A stretch of 13,652 bases of DNA, taken from positions 1 through 13,652 of the forward strand of contig CATJZR010000014.1 in assembly GCA_949745625.1 (NCBI GenBank). Direction: 5' to 3'. Below the pieces are notes generated by a model. The model was given only the letters and a program-made list of their open reading frames with translations. It was not told the DNA's origin and made no database searches. Every line of letters begins with the position of its first letter. The stretch's first letter is position 1. Source of the DNA: an uncultured Eubacteriales bacterium. Lineage in GTDB: Bacteria; Bacillota; Clostridia; Christensenellales; Borkfalkiaceae. Positions 1-5,684 of this stretch are shown piece after piece. The translations under genes and the position numbers were made by a program.

Positions 1-114
1 AATCGTTTACGCGAAATAGAAGAAGAAATGCAAGCGGAGTATGAAAAAGAAAATCGTCCACAGGAAACGGAACAACCTAAGCCGACAAACAGCAAATGGA
101 ATTGGGGGAAGTAA
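1..114 (+). CDS. C-terminal tail of an upstream element gene (partial), possibly a relaxase or other mobilization protein
   Basis: Frame 1 is open from the first base to a TAA at 112-114, giving 37 residues. The tail is very charged (runs of Glu, Lys and Arg), then Pro/Gln-rich, and ends in KWNWGK. No domain is visible. It lies on the same strand as the recombinase module, so it belongs to the element. Relaxases of the MobA/MobL and Mob/Pre kinds often end in such charged tails and often precede this module, but that is inference from position only. The A-rich codon use matches the rest of the element. Confidence 0.6.
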   Translation, partial: NRLREIEEEMQAEYEKENRPQETEQPKPTNSKWNWGK

Positions 115-158
115 TATGTAGAAAATAAGCAAAAGTCGTATTAATATTCGCATAATGC

Positions 159-187
159 TTGACTCTGAAAGCCGACTGTGCTAAAAT
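159..187 (+). promoter_or_regulatory. Sigma-A-type promoter for the regulator and recombinase module
   Basis: A TTGACT -35 box at 159-164 and a TAAAAT -10 box at 182-187 are separated by exactly 17 bp. The predicted start is near 194-195, about 40 nt upstream of the regulator's ATG. It is the only strong promoter I find ahead of the element's regulator, tnpW-like gene and recombinase, so it probably drives all of them. Confidence 0.75.
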
Positions 188-195
188 ATATACAA

Positions 196-209
196 TCGTA
201 TATATACGA
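196..209. promoter_or_regulatory. 14-bp palindromic operator candidate at the transcription start
   Basis: TCGTATATATACGA is a perfect palindrome starting 9 bp after the -10 box, where a bound protein would block initiation or promoter escape. Its right edge, ATACGAC at 204-210, is the reverse complement of GTCGTAT at 135-141 upstream of the -35 box, so the promoter is bracketed by a 7-bp inverted repeat. The likely ligand is the ribbon-helix-helix protein encoded directly downstream (autoregulation). The binding partner is inference. Confidence 0.55.
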
Positions 210-235
210 CAAATATTTTTCACGAGGGTTTGGTT

Positions 236-511
236 ATGGAAAGCAACAGAAAGGTAAAAGACAAGCGTTACGAGGAACGGCATAAGGCAGAACGAAAAGC
301 CAAATGTATGGTTTGGGGAACGAGCATACCGAGAGAGAAAGCCGAGAAGATAAACGAATTTTTGAAAAGATACGGCTATACAAAGGTAGAGCTTATACAA
401 GCGGGCTATGAAGAATTGTTAGCCCGACACGATACCGACTTTGCAAAGTTAAAGGACGGTTACGACGATTTTTTCGGTTTTGAGGAAATCGATAAAAAGA
501 AAACCGAATAA
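236..511 (+). CDS. Ribbon-helix-helix (Arc/CopG-like) DNA-binding protein of the element
   Basis: This 91-residue protein starts at the ATG at 236, which has GAGGG at 224-228 with a 7-nt gap; an in-frame TTG at 230 would leave almost no room for the ribosome site and is rejected. Residues 1-23 are very basic (Arg/Lys). Residues 24-32 fit a short beta strand (CMVWGTSIP), followed by two helices at about 33-46 and 49-63 with a turn at RYGYT, which is the strand-helix-helix order of the RHH fold. The C-terminus is acidic with a DDFFGFEE segment. It is the first gene after a promoter carrying a palindrome, as expected for an autorepressor that may also control the recombinase. A relaxosome accessory role (MobC or ParG-like) is the main alternative. 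No close family was recognised by sequence. Confidence 0.6.
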   Translation: MESNRKVKDKRYEERHKAERKAKCMVWGTSIPREKAEKINEFLKRYGYTKVELIQAGYEELLARHDTDFAKLKDGYDDFFGFEEIDKKKTE

Positions 512-528
512 CTATCAAATCTTTTCGC

Positions 529-590
529 AGGAGGAGGAAAACGCGATGGAAAGAGAACATAGTATTCAAAGCTATAAGGACGCGGAATAA
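529..590 (+). pseudogene. Very short ORF with a strong ribosome site; possibly interrupted by an in-frame TAA
   Basis: AGGAGGAGG at 529-537, the best ribosome site of the element, sits 8 nt before ATG 546. That frame encodes only 14 residues (MEREHSIQSYKDAE) before TAA at 588-590. The same frame then stays open for another 19 codons to TGA at 648-650, reaching into the tnpW-like gene, so one base change (for example AAA to TAA) could have cut a roughly 34-residue protein. It could equally be a real 14-residue peptide that brings ribosomes to the weak TTG start at 619. I recognise no family. Confidence 0.4.
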
Positions 591-618
591 TTCCGAGTTA
601 ATGTCCGAATAAGGGTAC

Positions 619-816
619 TTGAACAAAAAGCAAAGAACAGAGCAATATGAAATTAACGGTACGGTATATACCGTAACCGTCGAAGAAAACGAAAACGCCA
701 ATACAACGGCGTTGGATATTATAAAGAGATTGGTCAGTCAGAGAAACGACAGATTAATCCGAACAACTGAACGAACTTGCTGTTTGCCGACTAACGGAGG
801 TAAAAAAGTATGTTAG
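619..816 (+). CDS. TnpW-like small transposon-encoded protein
   Basis: This 65-residue protein has the layout seen in TnpW-family proteins: a short beta-rich part around YEINGTVYTVTV (about residues 10-20), an acidic and polar linker (EENENANT), then a helix ALDIIKRLVSQ. TnpW proteins accompany TnpX recombinases; their biochemical role is unknown to me. The start is TTG at 619 with only AAGGG at 611-615 three bases upstream, so initiation is weak or depends on translation of the preceding short ORF. The last 20 or so residues (Cys/Thr/Arg-rich) are not typical of the family and may be a run-on past a lost stop. Its stop overlaps the recombinase ATG by 7 nt, which suggests coupled translation. 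Confidence 0.6.
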   Translation: MNKKQRTEQYEINGTVYTVTVEENENANTTALDIIKRLVSQRNDRLIRTTERTCCLPTNGGKKVC

Positions 817-2450
817 GAACACAAACGGCTGTAACAAAAATTAAACAGGTAGGAGGTAACAAAATAACTGCGCTCTACTGTAGGCTGTCCCGCGACGATG
901 AACTGAGCGGCGATTCCAACAGTATCGTACATCAGAAAGAAATACTCTCGGCGTATGCGGAAAAGCACGGCTTTGGGAATACACGGTTTTACGTGGACGA
1001 CGGATATTCGGGAACAAACTTCAATCGTCCGGACTTTCAGAAAATGATGGAAGACGTGAACAGTGGACTTATCGGGACGATTATAGTAAAGGATATGTCA
1101 CGCTTCGGCAGGGACTACATAATGGTAGGTTACTATACCGAAATAATGCTGCCGCAAATGGAAATACGCTTCATAGCGGTAAACGACGGAGTAGACAGCG
1201 AAAACCAAGCGGATAACGACTTCACACCTTTTCGGAACATCATCAACGAGTGGTATGCAAAGGACACAAGTAAGAAAATCCGTAGCGTTCTAAAAGCCAA
1301 AGGCAATTCGGGCAAGCATTTAAGCGTTATTCCACCGTTCGGGTATAAGAAAGATCCGCTCGACAAACAGCATTGGATCATTGATGAAGAAGCAGCACAA
1401 ATCGTGAGAAAGATATTCCGTATGTATCTCGACGGAAACAATATGGGCAGTATAGCAAGACAGCTTACAGCCGAAGGAATAGAAACGCCCAAGCTGTACG
1501 CCGAGAATAGAGGAATAAGCCACTACAAGGCGGCGACATATCCCGAAATATGGAGCAGGATTTCCGTAGAGTATATTCTTTCAAACTACGAATACACAGG
1601 GAGTACGGTTAATTTCAAAACAAAGAGAAAATCATTTAAGAACAAGAAACAATGGATACAAGCGAAAGAGGATTGGGCGGTGTTCGAGGGAACGCAAGAA
1701 GCGATTATAGACAAAGAAACTTTTGAAACGGTGCAAAAGATGCGTAGCACAAAACGCGCTTATACCAAGTTCAACGAAGTCAATATCTTTTCGGGGTTAC
1801 TGTTTTGCGCCGACTGTAAAGGCAAAATGACGATACGCCGCAGAAAGGACGACAGACGGAAAGATGCGTTTATTTGCTCGACGTACCGTAAAAAGAAGAA
1901 AGGGCTTTGTACCGAACATGCTATTAAGGTAAGCGATCTTCAACAAATCGTACTTGAAGATATACGCAAGGTTTGTGCGTATGTAAGAGAGTACGAAACC
2001 GAGTTTGTAGAAGATTACCGTAAATGCTCGGCACGAGAAAGCGCAAGCCTATTGAACGCGGCAAAGAGTGAAATCAAGAAAGCGGAGAACAGGCTATTCG
2101 AGATAGAGCGGATAATAGTAAAGCTCTACGAAGAAAAGGTTTGCGGCACAATGCCCGAAGAACGGTTTAACCTTCTTGCACAAAACTATGAAACCGAGCA
2201 AGCGGAGTTAAAGCATAAAGTTGAAACGCTCAAAACCAATCTGTCGTCTACCGAGGAAAGTGAAAAGAATGTGTTAAAGTTTATTGCCATAGTAAAGAGC
2301 TATACCGAAGTAACCGAACTGACGCCCGAAATCTTAAATAGCTTTATAGACAAGATATTTATAGGCGCGCCGCATAGAGAAAACAAAAAGCGGTTGCAAG
2401 AAGTAAGAATTGTTTATAAGCTAATCGGTGCGGTGAATATACCGCAATAA
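810..2450 (+). CDS. Large serine recombinase, TnpX type
   Basis: This 546-residue site-specific recombinase would excise and integrate the element through a Ser-DNA intermediate. The N-terminal resolvase domain (about 18-165) has YCRLSRDD at 23-30 with the nucleophile Ser27, and the catalytic arginine region KDMSRFGRD at 94-102. A recombinase domain (about 170-325) contains PPFGYKKDP. A zinc-ribbon follows, with Cys333/Cys336 and Cys356/Cys367. A coiled coil spans about 405-485, and the C-terminus (505-546) resembles the DUF4368 domain of TnpX proteins. GGAGG at 796-800 lies 9 nt before ATG 810. All motifs are intact, so the protein should be active. Its place next to the element end fits its role. 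Only the family is certain; the target site is not known from this sequence. Confidence 0.93.
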   Translation: MLGTQTAVTKIKQVGGNKITALYCRLSRDDELSGDSNSIVHQKEILSAYAEKHGFGNTRFYVDDGYSGTNFNRPDFQKMMEDVNSGLIGTIIVKDMSRFGRDYIMVGYYTEIMLPQMEIRFIAVNDGVDSENQADNDFTPFRNIINEWYAKDTSKKIRSVLKAKGNSGKHLSVIPPFGYKKDPLDKQHWIIDEEAAQIVRKIFRMYLDGNNMGSIARQLTAEGIETPKLYAENRGISHYKAATYPEIWSRISVEYILSNYEYTGSTVNFKTKRKSFKNKKQWIQAKEDWAVFEGTQEAIIDKETFETVQKMRSTKRAYTKFNEVNIFSGLLFCADCKGKMTIRRRKDDRRKDAFICSTYRKKKKGLCTEHAIKVSDLQQIVLEDIRKVCAYVREYETEFVEDYRKCSARESASLLNAAKSEIKKAENRLFEIERIIVKLYEEKVCGTMPEERFNLLAQNYETEQAELKHKVETLKTNLSSTEESEKNVLKFIAIVKSYTEVTELTPEILNSFIDKIFIGAPHRENKKRLQEVRIVYKLIGAVNIPQ

Positions 2451-2464
2451 CAAAGAAACGTGTG

Positions 2465-2503
2465 ATTGCCTTGGGGATAATATAAAAAATCCCCAAGGAC
2501 AAT
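2465..2503. terminator. Hairpin after the recombinase gene, possible terminator or element-end structure
   Basis: CCTTGGGGAT (2469-2478) pairs perfectly with ATCCCCAAGG (2489-2498) around a 10-nt A/T loop. ATTG (2465-2468) also pairs with CAAT (2500-2503) after one bulged A, so the stem is about 14 bp. It begins 15 bases after the recombinase stop. No T-run follows on the + strand, so it is not a textbook intrinsic terminator. It may protect the transcript end or mark the element terminus. Confidence 0.5.
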
Positions 2504-2578
2504 TAGCACATTGTAAACTTCTGTCGCAAAATCCGCGCGCTTCTTGTCTTGCTTCTCCGCATTTTTTGAGTGTAATGT

Positions 2579-2881
2579 ATGAGCGACTTTTTCAACGCCG
2601 TTTACGAATACGTTAAAACCGTGCCGCGCGGCAGGGTCGTCAGCTACGGCGACGTGGCGCGTGCAATCGGCAAGCCCCGTGCAAGCAGACAGGTCGGCTG
2701 GGCGCTTCATTCCAATCCCTATTACGGCGTGGTGCCCTGTCATAGGGTGGTGTTTAAGGACGGCTCGCTTGCGTCTGGCTTTGCGTTCGGCGGCAGCGGC
2801 GTTCAGCGCGCCATGCTTGAAGCCGAGGGGGTCGCATTTATCGGCGACAAGGTAGATATGAAAACTTACAGGTGGCATTAA
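2579..2881 (+). CDS. MGMT-family (alkyltransferase-like) DNA repair protein with an intact active-site cysteine
   Basis: This 100-residue protein matches the compact C-terminal, DNA-binding domain of O6-alkylguanine-DNA alkyltransferases. It has VSYGDVARAIG (21-31), the arginine-finger region ASRQVG with Arg37, NP at 46-47, and the active-site motif PCHRV at 53-57 with Cys54. Alkyltransferase-like proteins of this size often have Trp instead of Cys; here Cys is kept, so methyl transfer is possible in principle. It lacks the N-terminal domain of full-length Ogt/Ada. ATG 2579 is the first start after an in-frame stop at 2573-2575, and no good ribosome site or promoter precedes it. The mobile element ends within about 130 bases upstream, so the native promoter may have been displaced. 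Confidence 0.88.
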   Translation: MSDFFNAVYEYVKTVPRGRVVSYGDVARAIGKPRASRQVGWALHSNPYYGVVPCHRVVFKDGSLASGFAFGGSGVQRAMLEAEGVAFIGDKVDMKTYRWH

Positions 2882-3071
2882 TTAACGGCGCAAGCAAAAT
2901 CGCGCTTTTGCGCAGCGCAACCCGATTAGCGCAAACTTGCGCCTCGGCGGTGTGAATGCCCGCAATTTATAATACGTTTGCCCTGAGATTGCGGGCAGAG
3001 CGGCAGAGCCGCTGAAATTCACGGAAAATGTTGCACGCAGAATTGCGCAACATTTTCGTGAGGAGGCTGTA
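2882..3071. repeat. 190-bp intergenic stretch of nested inverted repeats ahead of hemW
   Basis: No gene is visible here, but pairing is dense. GGCGCAAG (2887-2894) pairs with CTTGCGCC (2936-2943), enclosing GCAAAA/TTTTGC (2894-2899 and 2906-2911). GCCCGCAAT (2958-2966) pairs with ATTGCGGGC (2988-2996), AGCGGC (2999-3004) with GCCGCT (3008-3013), and the flanking GTGAAT (2952-2957) with ATTCAC (3017-3022), which closes a three-way junction. A last hairpin, GAAAATGTTGC (3024-3034) with GCAACATTTTC (3047-3057), stops three bases before the hemW ribosome site. GCGCAA or its complement recurs throughout. It could be an mRNA leader, a small RNA or a palindromic repeat; I recognise no known riboswitch class. 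Confidence 0.55.
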
Positions 3072-4181
3072 ATGAGTGGAATTTACGTACATATTCCCTT
3101 TTGTAAAAGTAAATGCAGGTACTGCGATTTTGCATCGTTTCCCGATAAAATAGGCTTTGCCGAAAGTTATATGGCTTGTGTGTACCGCGAAATGGCGAAG
3201 CGAAAAAGCGAGCTTAAAAACTACAAATTCGATACGCTGTATATAGGCGGCGGCACGCCCTCTGTCGTGGACGAAAATTATATAGCTATGTTGGTTGCGG
3301 CGGCAAAAAAGAATTTTGCTCTTTCGCCGTCTGCGGAAATAACCATAGAAATTAACCCGGGCACGGTCAGTGCGGGAAAGGTTGCCGCGTATAAAAAAAG
3401 CGGTATAAACCGCTTTTCCGTAGGTCTGCAAACCGCTGTTGACAGTCAGCTCGAAGATATAGGCAGAATACATAATTTAAAGGATTTCGAAGCTTGCGCA
3501 CGCCTTTTAAAGGGCGAAAATTTCAGCGTCGACATAATGATAGGGTTGAAAGGGCAAAGCATAGCGGATATTGAATACTCGGTTTCCGTTGCTGCGGGCT
3601 CGGGTGCAAGCCATATTTCTATGTACGCGCTGACGCCCGAGGACGGTACGCCGATATATACAGATTATTTAAACGGCGAAATGACCGACGGCGACGAGGT
3701 TGCGGAAATGTACGGGGCGGGCGTTAAAAAGCTGAAAGAGCTCGGTTTTGAAAGGTACGAGGTTTCCAACTTCTGCAAAAAGGGTAAAGAGAGCAAACAC
3801 AACTTAAATTACTGGAAAAGAGGCGAATATATCGGCTTCGGCGTTTCGGCGTCGTCGTGTATTAATAACGTGCGCTTTACCAACACTTTTGACTTGGACG
3901 AGTATTTCAAGTGCATACTGTCGGATAACTTTGCGGTGATAGACAGCGAAAAAATAGACGAAAAAGGTCAAAAAGAAGAATATATAATGCTTGCGCTGCG
4001 CACAGTGCGCGGCATAAATTTAAGCGAGTATCGCAGACTTTTCGGCGTCGGGTTCGAAGAGGAATATGCGGCTACTCTTGAAAAGTTGGCATCGTTCTTT
4101 GCAAAAAAAGACGGCTGCATTTTCATTAAGCCCGAGCATTTGTACGTTCAGAACAGCATAATAATCAATTTTTTTAATTAA
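3072..4181 (+). CDS. hemW: HemW, radical SAM heme chaperone (coproporphyrinogen III oxidase-like)
   Basis: This 369-residue protein is full length for HemW. The radical SAM cluster motif is C11-x3-C15-x2-C18 followed by D-F; HemN, the true oxidase, has a further Cys in CxC there, so HemW is the better call. GGGTPS at 59-64 is the SAM-binding glycine motif. The family signature KHNLNYW, then GFGVSASS, lies in the C-terminal half, and the end forms the winged-helix-like HemN_C region. Family members bind heme and pass it to respiratory or other heme proteins; the older annotation as oxygen-independent coproporphyrinogen oxidase is usually wrong. GAGGAGG at 3060-3066 is an excellent ribosome site 5 nt before ATG 3072. 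It is not next to lepA/hrcA, its common place in Firmicutes. Confidence 0.93.
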   Translation: MSGIYVHIPFCKSKCRYCDFASFPDKIGFAESYMACVYREMAKRKSELKNYKFDTLYIGGGTPSVVDENYIAMLVAAAKKNFALSPSAEITIEINPGTVSAGKVAAYKKSGINRFSVGLQTAVDSQLEDIGRIHNLKDFEACARLLKGENFSVDIMIGLKGQSIADIEYSVSVAAGSGASHISMYALTPEDGTPIYTDYLNGEMTDGDEVAEMYGAGVKKLKELGFERYEVSNFCKKGKESKHNLNYWKRGEYIGFGVSASSCINNVRFTNTFDLDEYFKCILSDNFAVIDSEKIDEKGQKEEYIMLALRTVRGINLSEYRRLFGVGFEEEYAATLEKLASFFAKKDGCIFIKPEHLYVQNSIIINFFN

Positions 4182-4249
4182 AGTTAATTTACGGCTTGTA
4201 ATTTTTTAGAAAAAATTTTCGAAATTGTAAAACGACCGTAGACGCCGCC

Positions 4250-4333
4250 GTGCAGACGATAATTAATATGACGACGATTACGACTACGATTATAAAAATA
4301 GCCGAAGCGGTTAAGCCGCTTCGGCTATTTTTA
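4250..4333 (+). other. Thr/Ile-rich reading frame running into a terminator (thrL-like candidate)
   Basis: A frame from GTG 4250 or ATG 4268 encodes, from the ATG, MTTITTTIIKIAEAV, with five Thr and four Ile in the first eleven residues. This resembles the E. coli threonine leader peptide (TTITTTITITT), and like it lies directly before an intrinsic terminator (left arm from 4292). Against it: no ribosome site is visible at either start, the frame continues through the terminator to 4495 instead of stopping, and no threonine or isoleucine operon follows, only an antisense lipoprotein gene. It may be an orphan attenuator remnant or chance low-complexity sequence. Confidence 0.25.
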
Positions 4334-4334
4334 T
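4292..4334. terminator. Bidirectional intrinsic terminator between hemW and the lipoprotein gene
   Basis: ATAAAAATAGCCGAAGCGG (4292-4310) pairs perfectly with its reverse complement at 4316-4334 around the 5-nt loop TTAAG. The GC-rich core is flanked by TATTTTTAT on each strand, so it works in both directions. It ends hemW transcription from the left and the lipoprotein gene from the right; the lipoprotein's TAA (4331-4333) lies inside the stem. Confidence 0.93.
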
Positions 4335-4975
4335 CCGAGTTGTTTGGTCGCTATCACCGTGCCGCGCTCGCCGTCTACGAGGTAGGCTGTTATGCGCTTT
4401 TCCCTGTCGCAAACGCCCACGTAGTAGTAGCAACCGTCGTCGTAAAGCAGGCGCACCATAATTTCCGCAAGGAACACGTCTCGCTGGGTGAGTGAGGCGA
4501 ACAGCTCGCCGTCGTGCTCGACCGCGCATTTAATCGCTTCCTCGCAGCTTATAACGCCGTCGTAAAGCACGCTTACCGCTGTATATTCCGCGCTCTTGCC
4601 GTCGTAGGCAAGCGTAACGGCAACGCTTTCGCCGGTGATGCTTGCGCCCGTGCTCAGATAGTAGCAGTTTTCCACCGACTTATAATTCATTTGCCCGTCG
4701 ATGCCTGCGACGGATACGTTAACCTCGTCGTAGTTTGTCGGAAGATTTACGAAAATTTCGCAAAAGGAACTGACCTCGCCCTTTATTCCGTCTACGGAAT
4801 AGGGGGTTTCGCGTTCGGAAACGTATATCTTTATTTCGAATCCGTCGTTCGAATACAGATAGATATTGCTGCGCTTTTCCGAAACGAAGCTTAAATAATC
4901 AACCTGCTTTTTGCAACCGCTCAAAAAGCATACCGCCGCAACAGCGGCAAAAAACGCGCACAAAAATTTCTTCAT
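4331..4975 (-). CDS. Lipoprotein of unknown function
   Basis: The 214-residue product begins with a lipoprotein signal: basic MKK, a hydrophobic stretch, and the lipobox LSGC with Cys21 as the lipidated residue. It would be anchored to the outer face of the membrane. The mature part has alternating strands and many Tyr/Ser/Val residues, which suggests a beta-rich extracytoplasmic domain, but I recognise no family. The C-terminal half has two acidic helices near DGVISCEEAIKCAVEHDGELF. The stop lies within the bidirectional terminator and no partner gene shares its strand, so it is monocistronic. The start is placed at ATG 4975 because the signal peptide begins there; only a weak purine stretch precedes it. 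Confidence 0.8.
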   Translation of the reverse strand: MKKFLCAFFAAVAAVCFLSGCKKQVDYLSFVSEKRSNIYLYSNDGFEIKIYVSERETPYSVDGIKGEVSSFCEIFVNLPTNYDEVNVSVAGIDGQMNYKSVENCYYLSTGASITGESVAVTLAYDGKSAEYTAVSVLYDGVISCEEAIKCAVEHDGELFASLTQRDVFLAEIMVRLLYDDGCYYYVGVCDREKRITAYLVDGERGTVIATKQLG

Positions 4976-5025
4976 ACTTAAATATATTTACTGAATGCGA
5001 TAATAAGAATATATTTTTTAAACAG

Positions 5026-5054
5026 TTGCATTTTGGCGCGTGCTATGGTAAAAT
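5026..5054 (+). promoter_or_regulatory. Extended -10 promoter for the membrane-anchored protein gene
   Basis: TTGCAT at 5026-5031 and TAAAAT at 5049-5054 are 17 bp apart, with TG at 5046-5047 giving an extended -10. The predicted start is near 5061, leaving a leader of only about 10 nt before ATG 5071, with no Shine-Dalgarno sequence in it. Confidence 0.6.
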
Positions 5055-5070
5055 TATTTTACTTTAACTT

Positions 5071-5649
5071 ATGAACAAGGTCGTAATAAAAGCTGCAACA
5101 ATCACGGTCGGCGTGCTTGCCGTCGCGGGAATATTGATTTTTTCGCTGTGGATACTTATTTCTCCGCAGTCTATGGCTGCGGTCAGCGAAAGGCTGGGCA
5201 ACTACGGCTTTGCTGTGACCTGCGCCGATTTAAAGTATAAATATTCGGGCGACAGCTATGACCTTGCGCGCTGCTGCGAGGATAGTATACTTTCGGGTGA
5301 CGACGACCTTATAATAAAGTACTGCGGTCAGCTGGTCGAAAAAGATGACTTCGACGGGGTTTGCCGCCGCAGGGACGAAGAGCTTGCCCGCACCGAATTC
5401 GGCTCATACACTTTAAAATACAATACTTACGTAATCAGTAATCTCGCCGTTTCGCAGTACCGCGTTGGCGACCTTGAAAAGGCGGTAAAAACCGCCGAAA
5501 ACGGTGATGAGGTAGAGTGCTTCCGTAAGCTCGTAATAGAAATACGGTTGAACGGGTCGGCAAGCGACGAGGCGGCGCTTCTTACGCTGCCTAATAGGCT
5601 AGACGCAATAGAATATATAAAGGGGCTTTTAAGCATCCCCTTAAAGTAA
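5071..5649 (+). CDS. Membrane-anchored protein of unknown function, helical extracytoplasmic domain
   Basis: This 192-residue product has one hydrophobic segment at about residues 7-31 after a short positive N-terminus, with no lipobox or clear cleavage site, so it is probably a signal anchor with the rest outside the membrane. The remaining 160 residues are mostly helical and charged, with patterns such as SYDLARCCEDSILSGDDDL and SQYRVGDLEKAVKTAENGD that recall tetratricopeptide-like helix pairs; this is a weak resemblance. Six Cys residues lie in the domain. It is flanked by its own promoter and terminator and appears monocistronic. I do not recognise a family. Confidence 0.75.
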   Translation: MNKVVIKAATITVGVLAVAGILIFSLWILISPQSMAAVSERLGNYGFAVTCADLKYKYSGDSYDLARCCEDSILSGDDDLIIKYCGQLVEKDDFDGVCRRRDEELARTEFGSYTLKYNTYVISNLAVSQYRVGDLEKAVKTAENGDEVECFRKLVIEIRLNGSASDEAALLTLPNRLDAIEYIKGLLSIPLK

Positions 5650-5653
5650 ATGA

Positions 5654-5684
5654 CCGCTGTGCATTATCGCACGGCGGCTTTTTT
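5654..5684 (+). terminator. Intrinsic terminator after the membrane-anchored protein gene
   Basis: CCGCTGTGC (5654-5662) pairs with GCACGGCGG (5669-5677), nine pairs including one G-T, with a 6-nt loop, followed by CTTTTTT at 5678-5684. The stop codon of the convergent S-component gene (5664-5666) lies in the loop. On the - strand the stem has no long T-run, so it acts mainly on the + strand. Confidence 0.85.

Larger units (their letters stand above)
1..2510. mobile_element. Right-hand part of an integrated TnpX-type mobilizable or conjugative element
   Basis: The segment carries, in order, the tail of an upstream gene, a ribbon-helix-helix regulator, a TnpW-like small protein and a large serine recombinase, a module typical of Tn4451-like and related elements of Clostridia. 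All genes point the same way. By eye the coding strand is A-rich (frequent aaa, gaa and ata codons), unlike the GC-richer genes from 2579 onward. The left end lies outside the window. The right junction is an estimate: it must fall between the recombinase stop at 2450 and the MGMT gene at 2579, and I see no pair of direct repeats that would fix it. Whether the element conjugates or is only mobilizable cannot be told from here. Confidence 0.75.

Noticed and set aside
230..235. TTG start two codons upstream of the regulator ATG
   Set aside because: GAGGG ends at 228, leaving one base before TTG but 7 before the ATG at 236.
2414..2878. 154-residue - strand frame across the MGMT gene and element junction
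   Set aside because: It is antisense to the recombinase end and to the MGMT gene with its intact active-site motif, and has no domain character.
2952..3022. Purine riboswitch or T-box for the three-way junction
   Set aside because: The conserved purine-riboswitch junction and loop bases and the T-box TGG-containing bulge are not present.
3072..4181. Annotation as HemN, coproporphyrinogen III dehydrogenase
   Set aside because: The motif is CxxxCxxCDF, without the additional Cys of HemN, and the length and HNxxYW signature fit HemW.
4514..4894. 126-residue + strand frame inside the lipoprotein gene
   Set aside because: Antisense shadow; the - strand frame has a clear lipoprotein signal and terminator.
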